This document shows positions 1-7,340 of a stretch of DNA of 64,000 nt, in pieces. Made by a program: the position numbers and the translations under genes. The stretch lies in the NCBI RefSeq assembly GCF_021398735.1, contig NZ_CP090349.1:1742501-1806500 (forward strand). Reading direction: 5' to 3'. Below the pieces are notes generated by a model, which searched no databases, was not told the DNA's origin, and saw nothing but the letters and a program-made list of their open reading frames with translations. The stretch's first letter is position 1, and the number at the start of each line of letters is the position of its first letter. The stretch comes from Methylobacterium oryzae (GTDB taxonomy: Bacteria > Pseudomonadota > Alphaproteobacteria > Rhizobiales > Beijerinckiaceae).

Positions 1-1192
1 GCCCCGGCGGCAGGCCGCCCGGCACGCCGAAGCAGGCGAACAGGTTCTCGAAGGGCTCCCCCGCGACGATCTCGTCGAGGCCGTAGCCCCGCGGATAGCG
101 CCGCGAGTCTCCCGGCTTGAGTGCCAGCTGCGAGGCCGGGTTGTCGCGCACCGGCAGGGCGACGAAGGCGGTCTCGTCGGCCGCGACCACCCAGCAGTAC
201 AGGTTCTGCGCGACGCGGGACTCGATGCGCATCTCCAGGCGCTGACCGGCCGCGAACGGCGTGGCGGCGGCCGCCACCGAGAGGCGGCCGGCATCCGTGC
301 GCGCGGTGGCGGCGAGGTGATCCAGGAACGGCCGCGGGACGGGATCGCAGCCGAGCCCCTCCGTCGCGATCCGGCGTCGCCCCGTCGGGGCCAGGACGGC
401 GCCGTCGCGCTGGAACTCGACCTCCATCCAGGATTGCCGGTCGTGGTCCGTGCGGAAGCGGCCGCGCGCGGTGACGGTGCCGGCGCAGGCGGTGCCGGGC
501 GGCCGGCGGCGCACGTCGAGGCGCGCGCCGCGGAGCACCCGGTTGGCCGAGCGGGCCTCCGCGTCGAGGGCGATGACGAGGCGGTCCGTGAGGGCGCCGG
601 CGCAGGTGGAATGGCCGCCCTCCGCCACGAACGGGCAGACCTCGACGGCGCCGGCATTCGGTGCGGCCTGCGCGAACGCCTTCACCGCACCGTCCATGAC
701 CGCGTCGACGTCGGCGACGCCGGCGCCGACATGGATCGGCACGACCAGAGGGTCGCTCGTCGCCTTGCAGGCGGCGCTCTGCGTCACGGCCTGGAGCCGG
801 ACGGAGGCGGTCTCGCCGGCCCGGCGGGGCTCGACCAGGAACACGGCCGCGTCCCCCGCGAAGGCGGACCGGATCTGCGCCTCGGCCTCCGCGCCCGAGA
901 GGCCCGTCGTGCCCTCGCGCAGGGCCTTGATCCGCACGACGTCGGCCGCCGCCGCCAGCCTGACCCGGCCGGTCGCCTGGAGCCGCGTCTCGACGGCGAG
1001 GCGCACCTCCTCGGACTGCTCGCGCGACAGGGCCGTCTGGCCGGGCTCGACGCCGACGACCGCGAGCGTCAGGTCCGGCCGGCCGGCACAGGCCGCCACC
1101 GCGTCGAGGAACGGTGCCAGCGTCTGCGTCGCAGGGTCGGCGCGCGCCGCCGCCGGGGCGAGCAGCAGCGCGGCGAGGAGGAGGCGCCTCAT
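1..1192 (-). CDS. Secreted DUF4384-like protein, C-terminus beyond window
   Basis: The gene runs off the left edge of the window, and 397 codons are visible. The start is the ATG at 1192, which overlaps the stop of the upstream caspase-like gene as ATGA, so the two are probably translationally coupled. The N-terminus has a clear signal peptide (MRRLLLAALLLAPAAARA), so the protein should be exported. The middle part has paired cysteines. The visible C-terminal part (about residues 320-397) reads like a DUF4384 domain, with a hydrophobic strand around NLYCWVVAADETAFVALP and a later GYGLDEIVA stretch. DUF4384 domains often accompany caspase-like peptidases in bacteria, which fits this neighbour. 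The biochemical role is unknown. It could be a substrate, an inhibitor or a cell-surface partner of the peptidase. Confidence 0.8.
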   Translation of the reverse strand, partial: MRRLLLAALLLAPAAARADPATQTLAPFLDAVAACAGRPDLTLAVVGVEPGQTALSREQSEEVRLAVETRLQATGRVRLAAAADVVRIKALREGTTGLSGAEAEAQIRSAFAGDAAVFLVEPRRAGETASVRLQAVTQSAACKATSDPLVVPIHVGAGVADVDAVMDGAVKAFAQAAPNAGAVEVCPFVAEGGHSTCAGALTDRLVIALDAEARSANRVLRGARLDVRRRPPGTACAGTVTARGRFRTDHDRQSWMEVEFQRDGAVLAPTGRRRIATEGLGCDPVPRPFLDHLAATARTDAGRLSVAAAATPFAAGQRLEMRIESRVAQNLYCWVVAADETAFVALPVRDNPASQLALKPGDSRRYPRGYGLDEIVAGEPFENLFACFGVPGGLPPG

Positions 1193-3318
1193 TCGGTCTC
1201 GTTCGCCCGGGCGTACTGATCGAGAGCGCGGACGAAGACCGGATTGAACCGCCCGTCCAAGGCACCGGTGTAGTAATCCGCGTCCTTGATCGCGCGCTGC
1301 ACCGAGCGGATCGTCTCGGGCTTGAGCTTCTGGGCGGCGGTGTCGGTCGCCGAGACGGAGGCGGCGCCGAGTTCCCCGTGCTTCAGCGCGCGCAGGACCA
1401 TGTCGGCCGAGCGCACGCCGGGGAAATACCGCCCGAAGCCGTTGTCGATCAGCGTCGCCATCGTGGCCATGGCCACCGGGTCGCCCCGGTCCGCCGCCTG
1501 CCGGAAGAGGTCGAAGCCCTGGCGCAGGTCCTTCGGGAAGCCGTAGGCGCCCGTCGCGTAGTGCGGCACGAGCTTGCTGATCGACGCGACGTCGCCCCCG
1601 GCCACGGCGCGGCGATACAGGGCGACCGCCTGCGCCTCGTCCTTCGGGATGCCGTTGCCGTACTCCAGCATCCGGGCGGCGTTGGCCAGCGCCACCACGT
1701 TCCCGCCTTCACCCGCCTGCCGGTAGAGGCGGAACGCCTCGGCCTGCTGGCGCTTCACGCCCTGGCCGTTCTCGTAGAGGGCGGCGAGGTTGTTCAGCGC
1801 CGAGATGCTCCCGGCCTTGGCGGCGCGGTCGTAGGCGGCGAAGGCCTCCTTGTAGCGGTCGGCCCGGTCGTAGGCGCGGCCGAGCTGGTAGGAGAGCCGG
1901 CGCAGGTCCGGATAGGCGGCCGCGGCCCCACGGCAGGCTTCGATGGCGGCCGCGGGCTCGATCCGGCCGAGCTTCACGCCCGCGACCCCGCTCGGACGGT
2001 CGGGATCGTCCGTGCCGGCGGCGAGCTCGTCGCAGCGCTTGACGCGCGGATCGGCGCTCGGGTTCTTGCCGCCGAGATAGCCCTCGGCGAGGCTGCGATA
2101 GGCGCAGACCTCGCCGCAGGAATCGAGATAGGCCTGATATTGCCGCTGGGTCCCGAACTTGGCCCAGTTCTCCTGGTCGATCGCCGCCGCGTCCCGGCGC
2201 CGCCCGGCCAGGAGCCTGTCCATGGCCTGAGGCCGGTACAGGCAGGTCTCGCCGCAGGCGCCGATATAGGCCTCGAAGCCCTCCCGGGTGCCGAGCGCTT
2301 CGGCCCGCCGCCAGGCCGCCTCGTCCCGGATGGCCTCGACCCCCTTCGCGACGGCCGCCACCGGCAGGGAGGCCTTGAGGACGATCGGGGCCTCGTCGAT
2401 CTCGGGTACCTGCTCGCGGCCCGACGCGCGGCGGGCCGCGTCCTCCACCTCGCGGCGGAGGTAGCGCTTCAGCTCCGTCCACTGCACGAGCCCGTCGCCG
2501 TCGCCCTGATGTTCGCGCGCGTCGGCGAGGCCCGACACGCCCATCAGGAACCGGCTGGTCAGCAGGCCGAGCTTGTTCGCCTCGTCCCAGTTGGCCGGTG
2601 TCGCGCCCGATGTCGCCACCAGCCGGACGATGCCGCCCTCCGTCTTCGGCCGGGCGGGCGCGAAGCCGGGCGCGGACACCGCCAGCAGGCTCTCGCCCTT
2701 GCGGCCGGTCTCGCCGGTGAAGCAGGCATCGACCATCACGACGAGCTGGTGGTCGGCGCCGATCTTGCGCTTCACGAGCTCGAGGTTGCGGTACAGGGTC
2801 TCCAGCGCGTACCCGCTCTCGCCCTGGTTCGGGTTGCCGTCCTCGGGCAGCAGGAACGGCTGCTTGGTGGCGAGATCCGGGACGCCGTGGCCGGAATAGT
2901 ACACGAAGACGTTCGAGCGGCCCTCGCGCACGCTGCGCCAGAGGCGGCCGGATTGCGGATTCCGCTCGGTGCCGAAGACCTGGTTGAACTCGTTGAGGGT
3001 CGCGTCCTTCAGGAGGAAGACGTTGCTCTCGCGGTAGCCCAGGCGCTCGATCAGGTAGGCGCGGATCGCCTCGGCATCATTGTGCGCGTAGTCGACAGGC
3101 ACGGTCTGCTTGTAGCTGCGGTTCCCGATCACCACCGCCACGGCATCGGCATTGTCGGCGAAGGCTGCCGGATCCGGGGCAGCCCTGGCCGGCGCGAGCG
3201 GGGCGAGGCAGGTCATCCCGAGCAGGATGAGCGCGGTGCGGGCGAACCGCCGCAGCGCGGATACCGGGTTGGCTCTCGGCAAGCGCGTCCTCCTGTCCGG
3301 GTCGCGGCCCGGTTTCAT
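1189..3318 (-). CDS. Secreted caspase-like (C14) peptidase with Sel1 repeats
   Basis: This is a 709-residue protein starting at the ATG at 3318; the frame is open further upstream but has no signal sequence there. A signal peptide lies near residues 22-46. The caspase-like (clan CD) domain follows, with the histidine in YYSGHG (H144) and the cysteine in VDACFTG (C199), so both catalytic residues are present. An acidic loop, GDGDGLVQWTEL, resembles the EF-hand-like segment of bacterial caspase homologues. Two short cysteine-containing repeats (ACGETC and SCGEVC) come next, then about four Sel1/TPR-like repeats at roughly 505-630. The C-terminal tail (YYTGALDGRF) resembles a peptidoglycan-binding helix. 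It is coupled by ATGA to the DUF4384-like gene downstream. The domain reading is confident. Substrate and physiological role are not known. Confidence 0.88.
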   Translation of the reverse strand: MKPGRDPDRRTRLPRANPVSALRRFARTALILLGMTCLAPLAPARAAPDPAAFADNADAVAVVIGNRSYKQTVPVDYAHNDAEAIRAYLIERLGYRESNVFLLKDATLNEFNQVFGTERNPQSGRLWRSVREGRSNVFVYYSGHGVPDLATKQPFLLPEDGNPNQGESGYALETLYRNLELVKRKIGADHQLVVMVDACFTGETGRKGESLLAVSAPGFAPARPKTEGGIVRLVATSGATPANWDEANKLGLLTSRFLMGVSGLADAREHQGDGDGLVQWTELKRYLRREVEDAARRASGREQVPEIDEAPIVLKASLPVAAVAKGVEAIRDEAAWRRAEALGTREGFEAYIGACGETCLYRPQAMDRLLAGRRRDAAAIDQENWAKFGTQRQYQAYLDSCGEVCAYRSLAEGYLGGKNPSADPRVKRCDELAAGTDDPDRPSGVAGVKLGRIEPAAAIEACRGAAAAYPDLRRLSYQLGRAYDRADRYKEAFAAYDRAAKAGSISALNNLAALYENGQGVKRQQAEAFRLYRQAGEGGNVVALANAARMLEYGNGIPKDEAQAVALYRRAVAGGDVASISKLVPHYATGAYGFPKDLRQGFDLFRQAADRGDPVAMATMATLIDNGFGRYFPGVRSADMVLRALKHGELGAASVSATDTAAQKLKPETIRSVQRAIKDADYYTGALDGRFNPVFVRALDQYARANETE

Positions 3319-3478
3319 CGTCCTCGGAGCGGGGCGCGCCCGGTCGGCACGCGCGACAGGGTTATCCGCTGGAGGATCGGGAAACAATCTCACGGTGTGA
3401 GCGCGGCCGGTCGAGGCGGCCTCCGCGACGATGCGGATGACATCGGGGGCACAGGTGCCGGCGCGGGGAGCGGGCATC

Positions 3479-3550
3479 TCAGCCCCAGCCGAGATACGCG
3501 ACGATCAGGCTGAGGGCGGCGAGGTGGAGCGGCGAGAGGGCGGTCAGCAT
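3479..3550 (-). CDS. Possible 23-residue hydrophobic microprotein
   Basis: This short frame encodes MLTALSPLHLAALSLIVAYLGWG, a single hydrophobic helix long enough to span a membrane. The ATG at 3550 follows a good GAGGAG ribosome binding site that overlaps the TGA stop of the gene upstream (3562-3819), with 11 bases between the two genes. This suggests coupled translation. No family is recognised, and its shortness means it could be chance. Confidence 0.4.
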   Translation of the reverse strand: MLTALSPLHLAALSLIVAYLGWG

Positions 3551-3561
3551 GGTCTCGCTCC

Positions 3562-3819
3562 TCACGGCAGGTAGAGACCGCGGCCGCAGCGGCGGGCGCG
3601 CCGCGCCTCGAAGTAGCCGGTGTAGCGATTGTAGACCTCGACCGTGCGGTAGACGCAGTAACGGCCGGAGTTGCGGCCGTTGTAGTAGACGCCGCCGTTG
3701 TCGAGATCGACGCCGAGGAACTCCTGGTTCCCGTGCTGCGGCGCGGCTTCCTGGGCGAGGGCGGGACCCGCGGCGCAGAGAAGGCTGGCGGCGAGGACGA
3801 GGATCTTGGTCTTGGTCAT
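3562..3819 (-). CDS. Small secreted protein, unknown function
   Basis: This encodes 85 residues from the ATG at 3819, preceded by GGGAGACCCGAG. The longer frame upstream has no plausible signal. Residues 1-22 (MTKTKILVLAASLLCAAGPALA) are a typical signal peptide with an ALA cleavage motif. The mature part is about 60 residues, rich in Tyr, Asn and Arg, with two cysteines (YCVYR and RRCGRG) that could form a disulfide. It is not a family I recognise. It looks like one of the small periplasmic or secreted proteins common in this group, and it may be co-transcribed with the 23-residue frame downstream. Confidence 0.65.
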   Translation of the reverse strand: MTKTKILVLAASLLCAAGPALAQEAAPQHGNQEFLGVDLDNGGVYYNGRNSGRYCVYRTVEVYNRYTGYFEARRARRCGRGLYLP

Positions 3820-4433
3820 CTCGGGTCTCCCTGGTCGGGCGGTGGATCGTCCGCCTCGACAGGGGCATGGGTCGGCCAGACGCGGTTTCGTGCGGCCGGC
3901 GCGGTTTGACGCGAAAAATTTTTTCCGACAGGCGCGGCCGAGATGGCGTCGGTCGTCCGGTAACCGCCCGACGGCGGCGGTGCCCGTCGCCATCGACGGC
4001 AGGGTCACCCCGATCAGCCTTGACCCACAGGACCATCGGCGCGCTCCGATCGAGAGCGACGCGGGCACTGCGTTCGGTCCAGAACACGCGACGCGACGGC
4101 GTCGAATGCTCATCATCTGCCGCAAGCCATCCTGGCTTACTGAACCGGTAACACTATTTCTCACGACTCGTTGACCCGGGATCGGAGAGGGGTCAATACA
4201 GCGTCCGCTGATCGTTGAGAGCCTATGCGATGGAAGGCGAATACTGTTAAGGGCTTCTCTTCATTTGAGAGGTATTCATGAAATCTCTCGTGGTGGCTCC
4301 GGCTGCGCGCATGGCGGACCGGATCGTGCTCCCGACCGCCTGAGGGTGGACAGGCTCTCGCCGCCGACCGCCCGGATCCGGTCCACCACGCCTGCGCAAC
4401 CGTGCGCGGACTGAAGAGCTGTTCTCGACGCCG
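3820..4433. other. Intergenic region without a supported gene
   Basis: About 600 bases separate the small secreted gene and the aspartic-peptidase-like gene. Open frames here lack ribosome binding sites and have arginine-rich shadow composition. The only visible structure is an A5T6 tract near 3914-3924 within otherwise GC-rich DNA, which may be promoter-associated for the minus-strand gene ending at 3562. I see no convincing terminator or repeat. Confidence 0.5.
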
Positions 4434-5639
4434 ATGCGGATCGCGCGCGGTGTCGACTCGGAAACGACATCTCCCGGGGCCGACATGTGCCAGGTGTTTC
4501 AGCATCCTCCGCGCTCAGCTTGCCTGACCGTCCGTCCTGGGGACCCTCACACCCGATCGGTCTCGGCTCTCCTCGGCGTCGGGATCGCGAGCGCGGCCTT
4601 GCTCGGCCCGGCGATGTCGGCGCGGGCCGACGATGGGCCGAGCTACGGCGATGACCGACGCGGCATCTTCCTGCCCTTCCTCAACGCGCCGCGACCCGGC
4701 GACGCCATCACGAAGTCCCCGCGCCTCGGCCTGTCGTTCGGCGGCGAGGCTCGTCCGGTGCTCGTTGATACCGGTTCGACCGGCATCGTGGTCTCAGCCG
4801 CTCGGATTCCCGACAATGAGAGCCTGCCGAGCGAGCCCGGACGGCTGACCTACTCGAGTTCCGGCCGGATCATGGTCGGACGCTGGGTGCGCGTCCCGGT
4901 TTCCATCGTCGGCCGCGATGGAGCGAGCGTGGTCACGCAGCCCATCCGGGTCCTCGCCGTCGACCGGATCGACTGCACCGCGCGCGCTCGCAGCTGCACG
5001 CCCGAGGTGGCGCCGGCCCACGTGGCGATGATGGGGATCGGTTTCGGCCGTGAGGACGACAGCCAGACGCAGAGCACGCCGGACACCAATCCGCTCCTCA
5101 ACGCGGAGCCGCCGGGACCCGGTTCGGTGCACCGCGGCTACGTGCTGACCCGACGCGGCGTGCATGTCGGCTTGACGCGCGCCAACACGCGCGGCCGCTA
5201 CCGCTTCGTGAAGCTCGACCCGCACCCGCACGTGCCGGGCGACTGGCTCGGCGTTCCCGTCTGCATCACCGTCGACGGCCGTGAGCCCGCCGCCTGCGGC
5301 CGGGGGCTCCTCGATACCGGTGTCACCGGCATGTTCCTGACGCTGCCGCCGTCCCAGGTCGCCGACAGCCTCCGGGCCGATGCGGGCGATCACGCCGTGC
5401 TCCGCCCGGGAACGCGCCTCGGCTTCCAGTTCGGCGACGCGGCCGGCTACGCGATCGATGTCGGCGACCGAGCCGCGCCGCTCGCTCCCGAACGCATCGT
5501 CCTCAACACGGTGCGCCCGCAGCCCTTCGTCAACACGGGGCTGCACGTCCTGAACGGCTTCGACGTCCTCTACGACGCCGACCGCGGCTATTACGGCTTC
5601 CGGGCCCGCGACGCACAGTCGGCGTCCGACGACCCGTGA
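4434..5639 (+). CDS. Secreted pepsin-like (two-DTG) aspartic peptidase homologue
   Basis: The open frame has 401 codons. The true start is uncertain: ATG at 4434 or 4485, neither with a strong ribosome binding site. Residues 43-66 (ending AMSARA) look like a signal peptide. Two aspartic-protease signatures are present: VDTGSTGIVVSA with D112, and LLDTGVTGMFLTLP with D294. About 180 residues separate them, as in two-lobed pepsin-type enzymes. The C-terminal segment NGFDVLYDADRGYYGFR resembles the final strands of pepsin-like proteins. Two cysteine pairs (near 182/188 and 280/288 by nucleotide position) may form disulfides. The family is usually left as hypothetical in bacteria. Activity is inferred from motifs only, and it could instead be a non-peptidase retropepsin-like fold. 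Confidence 0.7.
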   Translation: MRIARGVDSETTSPGADMCQVFQHPPRSACLTVRPGDPHTRSVSALLGVGIASAALLGPAMSARADDGPSYGDDRRGIFLPFLNAPRPGDAITKSPRLGLSFGGEARPVLVDTGSTGIVVSAARIPDNESLPSEPGRLTYSSSGRIMVGRWVRVPVSIVGRDGASVVTQPIRVLAVDRIDCTARARSCTPEVAPAHVAMMGIGFGREDDSQTQSTPDTNPLLNAEPPGPGSVHRGYVLTRRGVHVGLTRANTRGRYRFVKLDPHPHVPGDWLGVPVCITVDGREPAACGRGLLDTGVTGMFLTLPPSQVADSLRADAGDHAVLRPGTRLGFQFGDAAGYAIDVGDRAAPLAPERIVLNTVRPQPFVNTGLHVLNGFDVLYDADRGYYGFRARDAQSASDDP

Positions 5640-5689
5640 TCTGCCCATCGGCCGCCGTGTCGTCCGCCCTCTCCCGCACCGAGTCCGCC

Positions 5690-6094
5690 ATGCTGCGCAA
5701 CGCCTTTCTGACTGCCGTGATCCTCATCCCGACCGCCGGATACGCGGCGGAGGTCGATTGCGGCGCCTCCGCGAACCAGATGGACGCCAACGTCTGCACG
5801 GCCCAGGAATTCGACCGGGCCGATGCGGAGCTGAACCGCCGCTACACGACCCTGCGCAGCAAGCTCGACGAGAACGGCCGACGCAATCTGGTCGCCGCCG
5901 AGCGCGCCTGGATCGCCTTCCGCGATTCCGAGTGCAACCTGCGGACCGGCTTCAACACGCTGACGCCCGACGACAACGGAAGCATCGCCCCGATGCTCCT
6001 GGGCGCGTGCAAGATCACGCTGACGCGCCAGCGGATCCAGGACCTGACAGCCCAGATCAAGTGTCCGGGCGGCGACCTGTCGTGCTCGCCCTGA
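5690..6094 (+). CDS. LprI-like (DUF1311) secreted protein, copy 1
   Basis: This encodes 134 residues from the ATG at 5690. The frame is open upstream, but the signal peptide MLRNAFLTAVILIPTAGYAA begins here. The mature protein has the DUF1311/LprI pattern: an N-terminal Cys pair, then DAELNRRYTTL, a central ERAWIAFRDSEC helix and further cysteines. Members of the family are periplasmic or surface proteins, and Mycobacterium LprI inhibits lysozyme. Whether this protein does so is unknown. It is 50 bases after the aspartic-peptidase-like gene, and a paralogue lies at 6559-7005 with a YbjQ-type gene between them. Confidence 0.85.
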   Translation: MLRNAFLTAVILIPTAGYAAEVDCGASANQMDANVCTAQEFDRADAELNRRYTTLRSKLDENGRRNLVAAERAWIAFRDSECNLRTGFNTLTPDDNGSIAPMLLGACKITLTRQRIQDLTAQIKCPGGDLSCSP

Positions 6095-6136
6095 CTGCCT
6101 CCCGTCTTTCCCAACCACCGGCCTGAGCGAGCTGCC

Positions 6137-6457
6137 ATGATCATCGTCACGACCGAGAACATTCCGAACTACCACGTGCGCGAGGTCCGCGGCCCCTGCT
6201 TCGGCGCCGTGGTGCACAGCCGCGGTGCGGTGGGCAATTTCACCGCCGGACTGCGCAGCATCATGGGCGGCGAGATCAGCGAGTACAGCCAGCTGATCGA
6301 GCAGGCGCGGTCGCAGGCGATCGACCGCATGGCGCAGAACGCGGCGCAACTCGGCGCCAACGCCGTCGTCATGATGCGTTTCGATACCGCGGACACCGAC
6401 CAGTCGATGATGGGCGTCGTCGCCTACGGCACCGCCGTGGTCGTCGAGGCACGCTGA
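6137..6457 (+). CDS. YbjQ/UPF0145 family protein
   Basis: This encodes 106 residues, close to the usual family length. It begins MIIVTTENIPNYHVREVRG and contains the characteristic LIEQARSQAIDRMAQNAAQLGANAVVMMRFD core seen in YbjQ proteins. The family forms pentameric small beta-rich proteins sometimes labelled heavy-metal binding, and the function is not settled. It has no signal peptide and is probably cytoplasmic. It sits between two LprI-like genes in the same direction, 42 bases after the first. Confidence 0.9.
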   Translation: MIIVTTENIPNYHVREVRGPCFGAVVHSRGAVGNFTAGLRSIMGGEISEYSQLIEQARSQAIDRMAQNAAQLGANAVVMMRFDTADTDQSMMGVVAYGTAVVVEAR

Positions 6458-6558
6458 GGTCGCGGCCCGGGCCGCGTTCCGCTCCGACCCGCCGTCACCC
6501 GCCGCGCGCAGGACCCCTCAGCCGGGTCGATGCGACGCGCGAACCGGATCCCAGAGCC

Positions 6559-7005
6559 ATGAATCACAAGCGCCCACGCCTGCTGCAGGTTTCGGCCCCC
6601 GTCCTTGCCGGGCTGCTCGCCTGCCTCGCCGTGCCGACGACCGCCCGAGCCGACCAGCCGTCCGCGAAACTGTGTCTGACCGAGACCTCCACGCCGGGCA
6701 CGACGGCGTGCATGACCCGCGCCCTTCAGGAGGCGGACGCGAAGCTCAACGCGGCCTACAGGAAGGCGATGTCGGTGATCGATCACGACGACCGCACGCC
6801 GGACCCCGACGCCAGGGCGCTCTGGAAGACGCGGCTCGAGCGGGCGCAGCGGGCCTGGATTGCCTTCCGGGACGCGGATTGCGGCGACCTGACCGACAGC
6901 GAGTGGGCCAACGGGAGCGGCGCGAACGCGGCGCTGCCCGCCTGCCTCTACGACAAGACCGTCCAGAGGACGGCCGACCTGCTGAGCCGCTACCCGCTGC
7001 ATTGA
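6559..7005 (+). CDS. LprI-like (DUF1311) secreted protein, copy 2
   Basis: This encodes 148 residues from the ATG at 6559, with a long signal peptide ending near TTARA. The mature part carries the same architecture as the gene at 5690-6094: CLTE...CMTRALQEADAKLNAAYRKAM, the central RAQRAWIAFRDADC helix and a final cysteine. The sequences outside these motifs differ clearly, so the duplication is old. As a DUF1311 member it may be a lysozyme-inhibitor-like periplasmic protein, but that is family-level inference. Confidence 0.85.
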   Translation: MNHKRPRLLQVSAPVLAGLLACLAVPTTARADQPSAKLCLTETSTPGTTACMTRALQEADAKLNAAYRKAMSVIDHDDRTPDPDARALWKTRLERAQRAWIAFRDADCGDLTDSEWANGSGANAALPACLYDKTVQRTADLLSRYPLH

Positions 7006-7126
7006 GAAGCGGCGCGGCATCGCCAGGGGTCCGTCGCGGGCCGGTGAATACTTCGGTTCCGCCGGAAGCTCCTCCGGCCCCGATGCAGTCCTCGTGCGCC
7101 TGCGGACGGCCGTCCGGCGCCCGATC

Positions 7127-7267
7127 TCACCCCGCTTCGATGGGACCGGGAGGACGCGGCGCCGGCGGCTCGGCCGGCGGGTCCCCGTCGGGCGGTGCGG
7201 GCTCCGGCAGCGGATCGTCGATGGGAGGCAGCGGGTCGTCTCCGGGACGCGGCGTATCCGACGACAT
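7127..7267 (-). CDS. Proline/aspartate-rich 46-residue protein
   Basis: This short frame starts at the ATG at 7267 after an AGGACA ribosome binding site. It encodes a highly proline-rich, acidic peptide with the repeated motif DDPLPPIDDPLPEP followed by PPDGDPP. It has no signal peptide or membrane segment and is probably disordered. Short P/D-rich proteins of this style occur in alphaproteobacteria without known function. It lies upstream of and co-directional with the LOV kinase gene, but need not be functionally linked. The composition alone could also arise in GC-rich DNA, though the motif repetition argues for coding. Confidence 0.5.
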   Translation of the reverse strand: MSSDTPRPGDDPLPPIDDPLPEPAPPDGDPPAEPPAPRPPGPIEAG

Positions 7268-7340
7268 GGTGCGGTGTCCTGTCCGAATCTTCGGGCGGTC
7301 GGGGACGTAACGCGCGTCGGTCCGGTCGGATGCGACCTCG

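Noticed and set aside
1114..3513. A 799-codon plus-strand frame
   Set aside because: It is antisense to the caspase-like gene, arginine-rich and without a recognisable domain; a GC-rich shadow frame.
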